Assembly: GCA_024330965.1 (NCBI GenBank)
Contig: JANDJL010000006.1
Coordinates: 62,001 to 126,000 of the forward strand
Direction of reading: 5' to 3'
DNA: 64,000 bases
Source of the DNA: Nitrospira sp.
GTDB taxonomy: Bacteria; Nitrospirota; Nitrospiria; Nitrospirales; Nitrospiraceae
Position numbers and translations under genes: made by a program. Under the pieces are notes generated by a model that saw only the letters and a program-made list of their open reading frames with translations, searched no databases and had not been told where the DNA came from. Shown piece after piece: positions 1 to 7,348 of this stretch; positions within the stretch are counted from its first letter, which is position 1; each line of letters opens with the position of its first letter.

Positions 1-353
1 AGGGATTTGTCGAGCCCAATCAGCTTGAGATCTTTGTGATGAACGCCGATGGGTCCGGCAAAAGACAGGTGACGTCGAACAAAGCCTCGAACTTCGCGCC
101 GTTTTTTCATCCCGACGGGCGGCGCATCATTTTTTCGTCCAATGTAGAGACGAGAAATGAAAAGGGACGGCCCAGTTTCCATCTGTATCTCATCAATGAC
201 GACGGCACAGGGTTGGAGCGGATCACCACGGAAGGCCGCTTCAACAGTTTCCCCATGTTTTCGCCGGATGGGAAACGGTTGGTGTGGGTGTCGGATCGCC
301 ATGCCACAGAGCCGGGGGAGTTCAACGTCTTTCTGGCCGATTGGATCCCCTAG
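1..353 (+). CDS. C-terminal end of a TolB-like beta-propeller (PD40) protein, partial
   Basis: The gene enters from the left edge; the open frame runs from base 3 and stops at 351-353. About 116 residues are visible. They hold repeated PD40/WD40-like blades: FVMNADGSGKRQVT, FHPDGRRIIFSSN, LYLINDDGTGLERIT and FSPDGKRLVWVSDR. The pattern 'DGxGxxxIT ... FSPDGxxIxFxS' is typical of TolB and related periplasmic beta-propellers. The N-terminus is missing, so periplasmic TolB proper cannot be separated from a general PD40 protein. The PAP2 phosphatase gene starts three bases after the stop, suggesting co-transcription. Confidence 0.75.
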   Translation, partial: GFVEPNQLEIFVMNADGSGKRQVTSNKASNFAPFFHPDGRRIIFSSNVETRNEKGRPSFHLYLINDDGTGLERITTEGRFNSFPMFSPDGKRLVWVSDRHATEPGEFNVFLADWIP

Positions 354-356
354 CCC

Positions 357-1496
357 GTGCCGGTGACCGCCGACCATGATGCCGAGCTGTTTTCGATCAA
401 GCGGGACTTAGTCGGCTCTCATGACGACCAGCCCCGAAAGGGAGCCGCCCGCTTTCTTGCCTCCGCCATTTGCTCTAGTGCCGCGCTGATCATTATCTTC
501 CTCGGGTTTTCTCAATTTGACCTTCCCATCGCTCGATATGTGCGGTCTGTCACGACGTATCGCCCCTGGGAGCAACTGACCATCCCATGGATGGCCTTTA
601 CCAGCAACGCCGGCGACTGGATCGGCGAGGGGACGCACCTGGTCGTCTTCAGCCTCGTTTTAGGAGCCGTCGGATGGTTGTGGTCGAAGGCAACAATCAC
701 CAAAGCGAGTATCCAAACCCTGCTTGCCCACGGCCTCTCCGCCTTGATTGCGAACGGGCTCAAGCATCTGGTCGGTAGGCCACGTCCCAAGTTCACGCAC
801 TCCGGCGACTGGTTGCTTGCGCCGTCGATGACGTCCGGGTTCGACTCATTCCCCTCGGGTCATTCGTCGGCAAGTTTCGCCGTTGCGACCGTCTTGGCCA
901 AACGGTTTCCCGCCATTGGTCCGCTCGCGATCGCGGTTGCCTGTTTCGTCGTGTTGAGCCGAGTCCTTCGGGGATCCCATTTTCCGACTGATGTGCTGGG
1001 GGGAGCCGTCATCGGAGTCATCAGCGGAACGGTGGCCGCCGCTCCCTTGCAACAGTGGCGGACGTCGGTCGCGGAGGGACTGGTGCACTCTGCTTGGGGA
1101 TCCTGCGCCACGTTGGCGCTGCTGTGGTCCTTGGCTCGCCCCGCGGAAGGAGGAGTCGCCGGTGCGGTCCTGATGGCCTTGGGTCTGGCTGCCACGGCAA
1201 GTGGGGTATGGCTTCGGCGGACCATGTGGAGAGACCATGGCGCATCCGATCGCTTGATGAACGTTTCACCGCTTCTCATTGCCTATGGTCTTGCTGCGAT
1301 GACGACGTCGCTCTACGTGGTGGCGGCAGCCGGGTTGATTTGCCTGGCTCACTGGCTTGGCGATAGGCCTTCCGCTGAAAAGACGAGACCCATTCGCTCG
1401 TCGTGGTCGGCTGCGCGAGAGGGTGTTCTGCTGCTCGGCGTGCTGTCGGCTGTGTTGATCCTGCTCGGCGTTCGCGGAGTGCTGCCCTTCCGATGA
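357..1496 (+). CDS. PAP2-superfamily membrane phosphatase with long C-terminal membrane extension
   Basis: 379 residues. The three PAP2 phosphatase signatures are visible: KHLVGRPRP (136-144), FPSGHSS (165-171) and SRVLRGSHFPTD (201-212), with the catalytic and assisting histidines at 169 and 208. Such enzymes remove phosphate from lipid phosphates, for example undecaprenyl pyrophosphate or phosphatidate, at the membrane. Hydrophobic segments lie near 34-52, 95-110 and 180-225, then about four more after 240. Simple PAP2 proteins are about 200-250 residues, so the last 130 residues are an added membrane region of unknown role. The start is GTG at 357, three bases after the preceding stop; no good ribosome site is seen. 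The substrate cannot be deduced. Confidence 0.8.
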   Translation: MPVTADHDAELFSIKRDLVGSHDDQPRKGAARFLASAICSSAALIIIFLGFSQFDLPIARYVRSVTTYRPWEQLTIPWMAFTSNAGDWIGEGTHLVVFSLVLGAVGWLWSKATITKASIQTLLAHGLSALIANGLKHLVGRPRPKFTHSGDWLLAPSMTSGFDSFPSGHSSASFAVATVLAKRFPAIGPLAIAVACFVVLSRVLRGSHFPTDVLGGAVIGVISGTVAAAPLQQWRTSVAEGLVHSAWGSCATLALLWSLARPAEGGVAGAVLMALGLAATASGVWLRRTMWRDHGASDRLMNVSPLLIAYGLAAMTTSLYVVAAAGLICLAHWLGDRPSAEKTRPIRSSWSAAREGVLLLGVLSAVLILLGVRGVLPFR

Positions 1497-1580
1497 CTCT
1501 TGACTCGCAAGCGACCGGTGCCGTCCGTCATGGAATCAGGTTTTGACAGGTGCCGACGCAAAGGCCCACGGCGCAAATGG

Positions 1581-3356
1581 TTAGTGGGCGGGGAGCATCG
1601 GGAACGTCGGTTGCTGGGGCGGATCCGGTACCGTCACCATCGGTTGATTCGACAGTAAGACGTAGCCGTACCGTGTGAGAATCGGTTGAAACGAGGCAGC
1701 CTCCTCCGGCAAGGACCCGCGCAGATCGTCCCGCAGGAGGATCATGATGCGGCCCGGCTGACGGAGGGCCGTCTTCAGTCGATCCACTTCCCCCGCCGAA
1801 ACAAACAGGACCCGACGCTGCGCGTAAAATGCGATGGAGGGTCTGGTCGTTCCATAGGCGATCAATTGATCGGCAGGATCAAGACTCACACCCGCCGCAT
1901 AGGCCAGTTCTTGAGGAGGAGCGATGGCATAGCGGTTGATGCCGGGGACGACGGTATAAAGCGCGAGGAGGAAGACGGCGGCGACCGTTCCTCCCGCGAC
2001 CCCGAGCGTCATCCATCGTTTTTCATGGTACAACCCGAAATAACCGATCAGCCCCATGCCGATCAACACCGCCGCCGAAGCTAGATAGGGGCCGATTCCC
2101 AGTTCGAATTGTGTGGCGAGGGGAAACTCATTGAGCAATTTGCCGGAGAACTTTTCGTACAGGATGGGCAAGCAGGCCAATCCAATCGCCAAGAGACAGC
2201 CGACGATCGTCGTGGCGTGGAGAGACAAGCGAACCCCTTTCGCGAGCGATTCCTCGCTCGCGCGGAACCAGTAGGATGCCGCCAGTAGCGACGCGGCCGG
2301 AAAGAGCGGACCGATATAGTGCGGCAAGCGGGTTGAAGAGAGGGTGAAAAAGACAAAGGTTCCGATGAGCCACAGGGCGGCGAACCATTCCAGTTCTCTA
2401 CTTTCCCATGCTCCGTCGGCCGTCGCCGATTGAGCCATGTCCGGAGATAAGGGCTCGGCTGGCTCTGTCTGCGGTCGGCTTCGCCAGTCGAGATACGTCT
2501 GATACAGCGCGGCGGGCAACAAGGGGCTCCAGGGGAAGAAGCCGAAGAACAGCACCGGGGCATAGAACCACGGTCCAGCCCCGTGTCCTTCCATCGGGCT
2601 GAGAAAGCGGCCGACGGTGTGAAGCTTGGCCTGCGAGCTGTAGGCATCACCGTGGATGATGACCATGGCGGCATACCAGGGAATGGTCAGCACTGCGAAC
2701 AGGAGGGTGCCGGCAAGAGGGAAACCCTGCCGCCAGAACTGCGTCCATCGCCGTGCGGCTGTCAGGTAAAGACCCACCGTCATCAGAGGAACCAGGAATC
2801 CAACCGGTCCTTTCGTGAGGGTCGCAACGGCCATGCCCACATAGAAGCTCCATATCCAATGGCGTTCCGTGCCTGTCCCGTGCAGCCCCAGCCAAAACCC
2901 ATAGAGAGAGAGGGTGGTGAAGAAGATGAGGACGCTGTCGGTAATGGCCATGCGCCCCAACGCCAGCATCTCGATGTTGAGCAGTAACATGAACGCGCTG
3001 GCAAATCCGACGGCGGCCCCCCGCAGTCGCGAGAGAACGAGGAAGTGCATGAGGACCAGCGCCACGCCGAAGACGGCCGAGGGAGCTCGCGCTGCGAACT
3101 CGTTGACGCCAAAGACCTGATAGGACAGGGTCATCAGCCAATAGATGAACACCGGTTTGGCCACCCGTAGTTCCCCGTTGAACGTGGGGGTAATCAGGTC
3201 TCCGGAGACGAACATCTCTCGTCCGGCCTCCGCGTTCCGTCCTTCATCACGATCGGTGAGCCCCATGTCCCCGAGTTCTGTAAACAGGAGAAGACCTGAG
3301 AGGACCACGAGGACGGCTGCCATGACCAGTCTTTGAGGTTGCCGATCGGAGATCAT
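1581..3356 (-). CDS. GT39/ArnT-like membrane glycosyltransferase
   Basis: 591 residues with about a dozen hydrophobic segments and a soluble C-terminal part. The first periplasmic loop carries the acidic motif TDRDEGRNAEAGREMF (34-49), matching the catalytic Asp-Glu loop of GT39/PMT/ArnT enzymes that use polyprenyl-phosphate sugars. Further family features are a KPVFIYWL stretch and FFFTLSSTRLPHYIGPLFPA. It is the last gene of a minus-strand cassette with a GT2 enzyme (3839-4576) and a lipid A biosynthesis N-terminal domain protein (3427-3741). This trio commonly loads a sugar on a lipid carrier and transfers it to lipid A or another envelope acceptor. Sugar and acceptor cannot be read from sequence. 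Confidence 0.85.
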   Translation of the reverse strand: MISDRQPQRLVMAAVLVVLSGLLLFTELGDMGLTDRDEGRNAEAGREMFVSGDLITPTFNGELRVAKPVFIYWLMTLSYQVFGVNEFAARAPSAVFGVALVLMHFLVLSRLRGAAVGFASAFMLLLNIEMLALGRMAITDSVLIFFTTLSLYGFWLGLHGTGTERHWIWSFYVGMAVATLTKGPVGFLVPLMTVGLYLTAARRWTQFWRQGFPLAGTLLFAVLTIPWYAAMVIIHGDAYSSQAKLHTVGRFLSPMEGHGAGPWFYAPVLFFGFFPWSPLLPAALYQTYLDWRSRPQTEPAEPLSPDMAQSATADGAWESRELEWFAALWLIGTFVFFTLSSTRLPHYIGPLFPAASLLAASYWFRASEESLAKGVRLSLHATTIVGCLLAIGLACLPILYEKFSGKLLNEFPLATQFELGIGPYLASAAVLIGMGLIGYFGLYHEKRWMTLGVAGGTVAAVFLLALYTVVPGINRYAIAPPQELAYAAGVSLDPADQLIAYGTTRPSIAFYAQRRVLFVSAGEVDRLKTALRQPGRIMILLRDDLRGSLPEEAASFQPILTRYGYVLLSNQPMVTVPDPPQQPTFPMLPAH

Positions 3357-3426
3357 GACGCGATCCTTTCAAGGATGTGGGCCGACGTGGTCCTATGAGC
3401 GGCTGAACCGTTGAACGGAGGAACCG

Positions 3427-3741
3427 TCATGTCTGTCGGGGCGGAGCGTCGGCGGAATGTTGCGGCTCCCCGGCTCGGCGGTTGGCGCGATGAATGAGCA
3501 TGAGATTGCGAATGTAGACCACCGCCCCCAGACCTTGTCCGGCGATAAAGACCGGGTCCTGGCGATAGAGTGCATAGGCCAGCGTGATGAGTCCGCCGAA
3601 TAGGCTCATGTACCAGAATGAAATGGGAACCTCGCTCCGGGCGCGTTTTTCCGATAGGATCCATTGGACCACCCAGCGGCCGAAAAACAGACCTTGGCCT
3701 AAAAAGCCGATTCCGATCCAAATAGTTTCCGTCGTCGGCAT
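3427..3741 (-). CDS. Lipid A biosynthesis N-terminal domain (LAB_N) small membrane protein
   Basis: 104 residues from the ATG at 3741; an upstream TTG at 3789 would add 16 poorly conserved residues. Family features are IGFLGQGLFFGRWVVQWI, SEVPISFWYMSLFGG, LAYALYRQDPVFI and GLGAVVYIRNLMLI, with three hydrophobic segments. LAB_N proteins occur as stand-alone genes beside GT2 and GT39 glycosyltransferases, as here. A role in flipping or presenting the lipid-linked sugar is assumed in the literature rather than proven for most members. A gap of about 97 bp separates it from the GT2 gene upstream. Confidence 0.85.
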   Translation of the reverse strand: MPTTETIWIGIGFLGQGLFFGRWVVQWILSEKRARSEVPISFWYMSLFGGLITLAYALYRQDPVFIAGQGLGAVVYIRNLMLIHRANRRAGEPQHSADAPPRQT

Positions 3742-3838
3742 CAGGGGAAGAGGGCGAACGGTGAGGGAAACGATCCGTCGTTTTCCCAAACAGGTTGGCG
3801 AAAAAGGTTGTCACGCATCGGATGCGGTAGTGGGTACG

Positions 3839-4576
3839 TCACGCCGGCTCTCTGAATTTGTACCGTAAGATGCGATGTTGCATCCATCGCACAGCGATCA
3901 GATCGTAGAGGGATTTGAATAGTCGATTGCCCATGCCGTATTTCGAGTGCCCGTGGATGCGCGGGTAATGCCTGACCGGGACTTCTGTGACGGTAAAGCC
4001 ATGCATCAATGCCAGGGCGGGGAAGAACCGATGCATGCCTTCGTACAGGCAGATCCGCTCCAGGACACGACGCCGAAAGACTTTGAGCGGACAGCCCGTA
4101 TCGTGGACGCCGTCGTGCGTGACCATGTTGCGTATTCGATTGGCGATCCGAGACGATAGTTTCTTGACCAAACCGTCCTGCCGCTGTTGCCGCCATCCGC
4201 AGACGAGATCGTAGGTGGAGGTCAAAGGGAGGAGCTTGAGGATGTCCTCACTATCCTGCTGGAGGTCCCCGTCGATCTGAATGATGAGATCGCCGGACGA
4301 TCGGCGGAACCCCGCGTCGAGCGCACAGGTCTTGCCGTAGTTGCGGTCGAAATGGAACACCTTCATCTGGGGATGAAGCGCCGCCAACCGGTCGAGTTCT
4401 TCTGCGCTGCCGTCGGCGCTGCCGTCATCCACAAAAATGAGTTCAAACGGTCGCGACCGAGAATTTTCGTGCGAATCCATCACCTTCAAAAGTCCGGCGA
4501 CCAGGGGCGAGAGGTTGTCTCGTTCGTCCTTAATGGGGATGATGACGGAAGCCCAGGGGGTAAGGGGCGATTTCAT
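3839..4576 (-). CDS. GT2-family glycosyltransferase, polyprenyl-phosphate sugar synthase-like
   Basis: 245 residues. The GT-A fold signature is clear: SVIIPIKDERDNLSPLV (11-27), FVDDGSADGSAEE near 49 and the nucleotide-sugar/metal motif QIDGDLQQDSEDI near 98. TGCPLKVFRR and MHGFTVTEVPVRH are typical of the DPM1/ArnC/GtrB branch, which makes polyprenyl-phosphate sugars at the cytoplasmic face. No long C-terminal membrane helices are seen, so it is closer to soluble DPM1 types than to GtrB. It is the first gene of the cassette with LAB_N and GT39 downstream. The likely role is supplying the lipid-linked sugar donor for the GT39 enzyme. Confidence 0.85.
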   Translation of the reverse strand: MKSPLTPWASVIIPIKDERDNLSPLVAGLLKVMDSHENSRSRPFELIFVDDGSADGSAEELDRLAALHPQMKVFHFDRNYGKTCALDAGFRRSSGDLIIQIDGDLQQDSEDILKLLPLTSTYDLVCGWRQQRQDGLVKKLSSRIANRIRNMVTHDGVHDTGCPLKVFRRRVLERICLYEGMHRFFPALALMHGFTVTEVPVRHYPRIHGHSKYGMGNRLFKSLYDLIAVRWMQHRILRYKFREPA

Positions 4577-4689
4577 GATGCGCGAACGCTCCGATGGCGG
4601 CTTCTGAGGAGCCTTTTCCCAGGCGCATTCTAACGAAAGGCCAAGAGAGCGTCAAACCACGTGTCCGTGCGGTGAGGGAGAGCAGGAGG

Positions 4690-5271
4690 TTAGGGCGGCG
4701 CATCTGCGACGGTGAACCGCATGGTACCCATCAAGCTCAATTCGTTGACTTGCTCGCCGACATGAATTTCGACTTTGTAGCGACCGGGCCGCCATCCTCC
4801 GGGAGGTGGGCGAAGAGAGAGATAGCCGCTGTTGTCTTCCAGCGCCACATGGACCACGTCCTCGCTGACAAGCGTTTCCGCCGCGAGGCCGGGCACGGAC
4901 TCCGGAAAACAGCGTCCGAAGACGTTGAACCCCTGGTAGTGTTGATGGAGGGAAAATACGATGAAGATCGTGGGGGTATCCGTGGAAAATCGATTCGTCG
5001 GTCGGACTGGCACGATCTCATGGGTTCGCAGATGGCCGATCTCTTCTTCGAAGTTCTCCGCCGTCGTGATGGAGCGGAACAGCCCCTCCGGCGGCGCATC
5101 AAAATCGTACCCCTTGACGTCCTCGGCGCGGTTTTGAAACTCCGAAATCGGAACGTTTTCGGTGAGGGGTAGCTCTTCGGCTCGGCTTCCGGACGGCATT
5201 GACAGGAGCACTCCGGCCAACGCCGAGGCGAAGGCGCTGTTGAGAATTCCGTATGTCCGGGATCCCGTCAT
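4690..5271 (-). CDS. Secreted protein of unknown function
   Basis: 193 residues, no family recognised. The first 31 residues form a plausible signal peptide (hydrophobic NSAFASALAGVLLSMPSGSRA, cleavage near SRA/EE). The mature part is polar. Its second half reads like a beta-sandwich with alternating strands (TPTIFIVFSLHQH, DVVHVALEDNSGYLSL) and a WRPGRYKVEIHVG motif that often ends immunoglobulin-like or carbohydrate-binding folds. An AGGTAG stretch precedes the ATG at 5271. It lies upstream of the glycosyltransferase cassette, same strand, 114 bp apart. A periplasmic or outer-membrane role is inference. Confidence 0.65.
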   Translation of the reverse strand: MTGSRTYGILNSAFASALAGVLLSMPSGSRAEELPLTENVPISEFQNRAEDVKGYDFDAPPEGLFRSITTAENFEEEIGHLRTHEIVPVRPTNRFSTDTPTIFIVFSLHQHYQGFNVFGRCFPESVPGLAAETLVSEDVVHVALEDNSGYLSLRPPPGGWRPGRYKVEIHVGEQVNELSLMGTMRFTVADAPP

Positions 5272-5496
5272 ATCGTGCTACCTATCCCGGTAGGCGGAGG
5301 TCTGTCAAGAATAGGACCGGAGTTTCAGGATGGGATGCCGACGTCGAGTCGTGAACGCTCCGTTTGATTGAAACCAATTCATCAAAACCGGCGGTCGCCG
5401 AGCGGGCGGTCTGGACTTCCCGTTGCGACGTGTTTGATCCATTTGTTACGATTTCGCCGCTTCAGAACGATCATCTCTCACGTACACGGGCGGCGA

Positions 5497-6978
5497 ATGT
5501 TACAGACCATCGACGACCTTCCGCAGCCGATCGGAGAATTCAAGCCGCTCGACCAGTGGCAGATTCATGTGAACCGCCTTTTCTACGGACTACGGGGGGA
5601 CAAACTCCGATCATATTATCAAACATTCGCCTCGGCTGACTTTCGGCTTGCCCATGCGCTGGCGGCCGATTATTTCGAGCGCGTTACCAAACGGGATGCC
5701 GCTGTGAAGCGTGAAGCGTCAACCGTCAACCGTTCACCTTCTGATCCTTTACCCCTCACCCCGTACCCCTCACCCCTCACCCCTTACCCCTCACCCCTCA
5801 CGATACTCGAGTGGGGGCCCGGCAACGGCAATCTGGCCGCCTGTTTTCTTAGCCATCTCAAGGCTATCGATCGCGAAGGGGCCGTCTATCCTCGTGTGCG
5901 GTATCTGATGGTGGATTGGGAGCCGTCGGTACTGGAAGGAGCCTTGGCCCATCCGGACCTGGCTGCTCATCGGGATCGCGTCGAAGTTCGTTGCGGCTCG
6001 ATCGAGCAGGTGGCGGGGGTGGGCGAGGGAACGGTTGATCGCATCATCTGCAACGAACTGTGGAGCGACCTTGCAACCAAACTGATGGCCAAGAACGCCG
6101 GTGATCTTGAAGAGGAGTATGTTCGCCCGAACGTGAGCGGAGCGTTCCATAGCGGAATCCAGGACTGGTCCTCGTTCGTGAGGGCCTTTGAGGCGAAAGA
6201 CATTGCTTATCTCAAACAGTGTTCTCCCTTTCTTGATGATCTGGTGTGGGAGAAGGAACATCGCGCGGTCGAATGGAAGCAGGTCCCCTATCGAAAAACC
6301 ATCGTGGAATTCTTCACCCAGATCGACCAGCAAGTCCTGGTGCCGGTGAATCTTGGCGCGTTCGCCACTTTGAAGGAAGCCACCCGGCTCTTGGCGCCGA
6401 ACGCCATCGGCTTCAGCGCCTTCGATGCGGGGACGGCGGACCTGAAGGTGCTCAACGATCCGAACAAACCTTGTTACGGTCAGTTCGGTGGACAGTATAG
6501 TTTCATGATTAATTTTCTCTTGGTCGAGGCAGTCGCCCGCTATCTAGGGATGACGCACGTGACGCTCGAGCTACAGCGCGAGTTTGTCGGCCGGTCGTTA
6601 AACACCAACGTCATCACGCTCATGGATCTGCTGGCCGTGCACCCATCCGCTGGGCCGAAGCTTCGACCGTGGGAGCAGGATCGACTCGTGCTGAAGACGA
6701 TCAAGGCGTTGAACGAGACCTACGAAAGTCCCTACCGTCGGCGGATCGATTTCCCGCTGCCCAAGGACGCCCCGCCGGATGAGCGTGAAACGTTGAGCGC
6801 CCTTGTGCGTTCCGCGAAAGACAACGGAATTCCCGACACCGTCGCCTATGTCACGGAAGAAGAACTTGCCTGCGCGCGGAAAGCACTGGAAGAGATTGGC
6901 TATGATTTCGAGGCCATCACCATGGCGTTGTATGCTCCTCCCGGCCCCATTGAGTATTATCACGTTGCCTGCCGCTAG
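5497..6978 (+). CDS. Class I SAM-dependent methyltransferase-like protein (MidA/COG1565-like) with in-frame heptamer-repeat insert
   Basis: About 493 residues from the ATG at 5497, which opens with MLQTIDDLPQPIGEFKPL; an upstream in-frame ATG at 5368 adds 43 residues that look non-coding. The SAM-binding motif I is ILEWGPGNGNLAA, followed by a motif II-like YLMVDWEPSVLEGA and a NELWSDLATKLM segment where MidA proteins have NEFFDA. Just before motif I sits a 98-base heptanucleotide array (5704-5801), read as a Pro/Leu/Thr-rich PYPSPLT repeat. The frame is intact through the insert, so the gene is probably functional. MidA relatives methylate proteins such as NDUFS2 in mitochondria; the bacterial substrate is unknown. 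Confidence 0.65.
   Translation: MLQTIDDLPQPIGEFKPLDQWQIHVNRLFYGLRGDKLRSYYQTFASADFRLAHALAADYFERVTKRDAAVKREASTVNRSPSDPLPLTPYPSPLTPYPSPLTILEWGPGNGNLAACFLSHLKAIDREGAVYPRVRYLMVDWEPSVLEGALAHPDLAAHRDRVEVRCGSIEQVAGVGEGTVDRIICNELWSDLATKLMAKNAGDLEEEYVRPNVSGAFHSGIQDWSSFVRAFEAKDIAYLKQCSPFLDDLVWEKEHRAVEWKQVPYRKTIVEFFTQIDQQVLVPVNLGAFATLKEATRLLAPNAIGFSAFDAGTADLKVLNDPNKPCYGQFGGQYSFMINFLLVEAVARYLGMTHVTLELQREFVGRSLNTNVITLMDLLAVHPSAGPKLRPWEQDRLVLKTIKALNETYESPYRRRIDFPLPKDAPPDERETLSALVRSAKDNGIPDTVAYVTEEELACARKALEEIGYDFEAITMALYAPPGPIEYYHVACR
5704..5801 (+). repeat. Degenerate tandem heptanucleotide array inside the methyltransferase gene
   Basis: The sequence divides into 7-base units: GTGAAGC twice, GTCAACC twice, GTTCACC once, a 14-base spacer (5739-5752), then CCCTCAC, CCCGTAC, CCCTCAC twice, CCCTTAC and CCCTCAC twice. 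The array lies immediately upstream of the codons for the SAM-binding motif and keeps the reading frame. Heptamer tandem repeats of this type are known from cyanobacteria and other genomes as dispersed short repeats, mostly between genes. Inside a gene they suggest a recent insertion or slippage expansion. Confidence 0.85.
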
Positions 6979-7128
6979 GGAGATGGTCCACGCTGCTTCG
7001 TTCAGACCGTTGCCGTGCCGGGGGTCAACGTGCGATTGCTCTGGCCATCTGTCTTGTTGGCGAAGGAGGGCAAGCAGCAAGAAGATGATGGCGTAAGAAC
7101 GTAAGAACAGGGCTGATGCGAGGGACGT
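6979..7128. other. Intergenic stretch upstream of the guanidine operon promoter
   Basis: 150 bases between the methyltransferase stop and the -35 box. Short frames on both strands here (for example 6803-7096 plus and 7002-7295 minus) have no recognisable protein content, and the minus one runs through the riboswitch. I see no convincing terminator or gene. Confidence 0.5.
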
Positions 7129-7157
7129 TTGACTTCGTTGGAATGCGGCAATAGAAT
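7129..7157 (+). promoter_or_regulatory. Sigma-70-type promoter of the guanidine operon
   Basis: TTGACT at 7129-7134 and TAGAAT at 7152-7157 are separated by exactly 17 bases. Each box differs from consensus at one position. Transcription would begin around 7164, about 15 bases before the first hairpin of the guanidine-I riboswitch, which is the right geometry. Confidence 0.7.
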
Positions 7158-7174
7158 GAGACAACAAGAGCAGC

Positions 7175-7292
7175 TACAACTTTCCAAAAGGAAAACTAGG
7201 GTTCCGGCTTTCTCGTAAGAGGAAAGTGTCTGGGCCAAGAGTTTTCGGCCTCGCATAACGAGGTTCCACGGAGGGATAAAAACCCGGGAGAT
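7175..7292 (+). promoter_or_regulatory. Guanidine-I (ykkC) riboswitch aptamer
   Basis: This untranslated leader contains the conserved core of the ykkC/guanidine-I aptamer in the right order. A short 5' hairpin (TTTCC-AAAA-GGAAA, 7181-7194) is followed by CTAGGGTTCCGG (7196-7207), then TCTGGGCCAAGAG (7229-7241), and finally CACGGAGGGATAAAA and ACCCGGGAGA (7268-7291). Guanidine-I aptamers bind free guanidinium and switch on transport, export or degradation genes. It lies between a good promoter and the permease start. The downstream guanidinase gives independent support. The class assignment is from memory of the consensus. Confidence 0.93.
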
Positions 7293-7310
7293 CATGTACG
7301 ACGGTACATG
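7293..7310 (+). promoter_or_regulatory. Hairpin after the riboswitch, candidate expression platform
   Basis: CATGTAC-GACG-GTACATG forms a perfect seven-pair stem directly after the aptamer's last conserved bases. It is followed by GCCTTTTGGG, which has only four T residues, so it is a weak terminator at best. The stem could be the off-state structure that competes with the aptamer's 3' strand, or simply a spacer hairpin. The permease ribosome site (AAAGGAAC, 7334-7341) lies about 25 bases further on. Confidence 0.5.
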
Positions 7311-7348
7311 GCCTTTTGGGATGTCATCTTTCCAAAGGAACCGGCGTT

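Noticed and set aside
5704..5801. CRISPR-like array
   Set aside because: Units are only seven bases, with no spacer diversity. It is a simple tandem repeat, and it is in frame inside a gene.
7002..7295. 97-codon minus-strand frame across the riboswitch
   Set aside because: The DNA is a structured regulatory RNA in the plus direction; the product has a Ser/Cys-rich unlikely composition.
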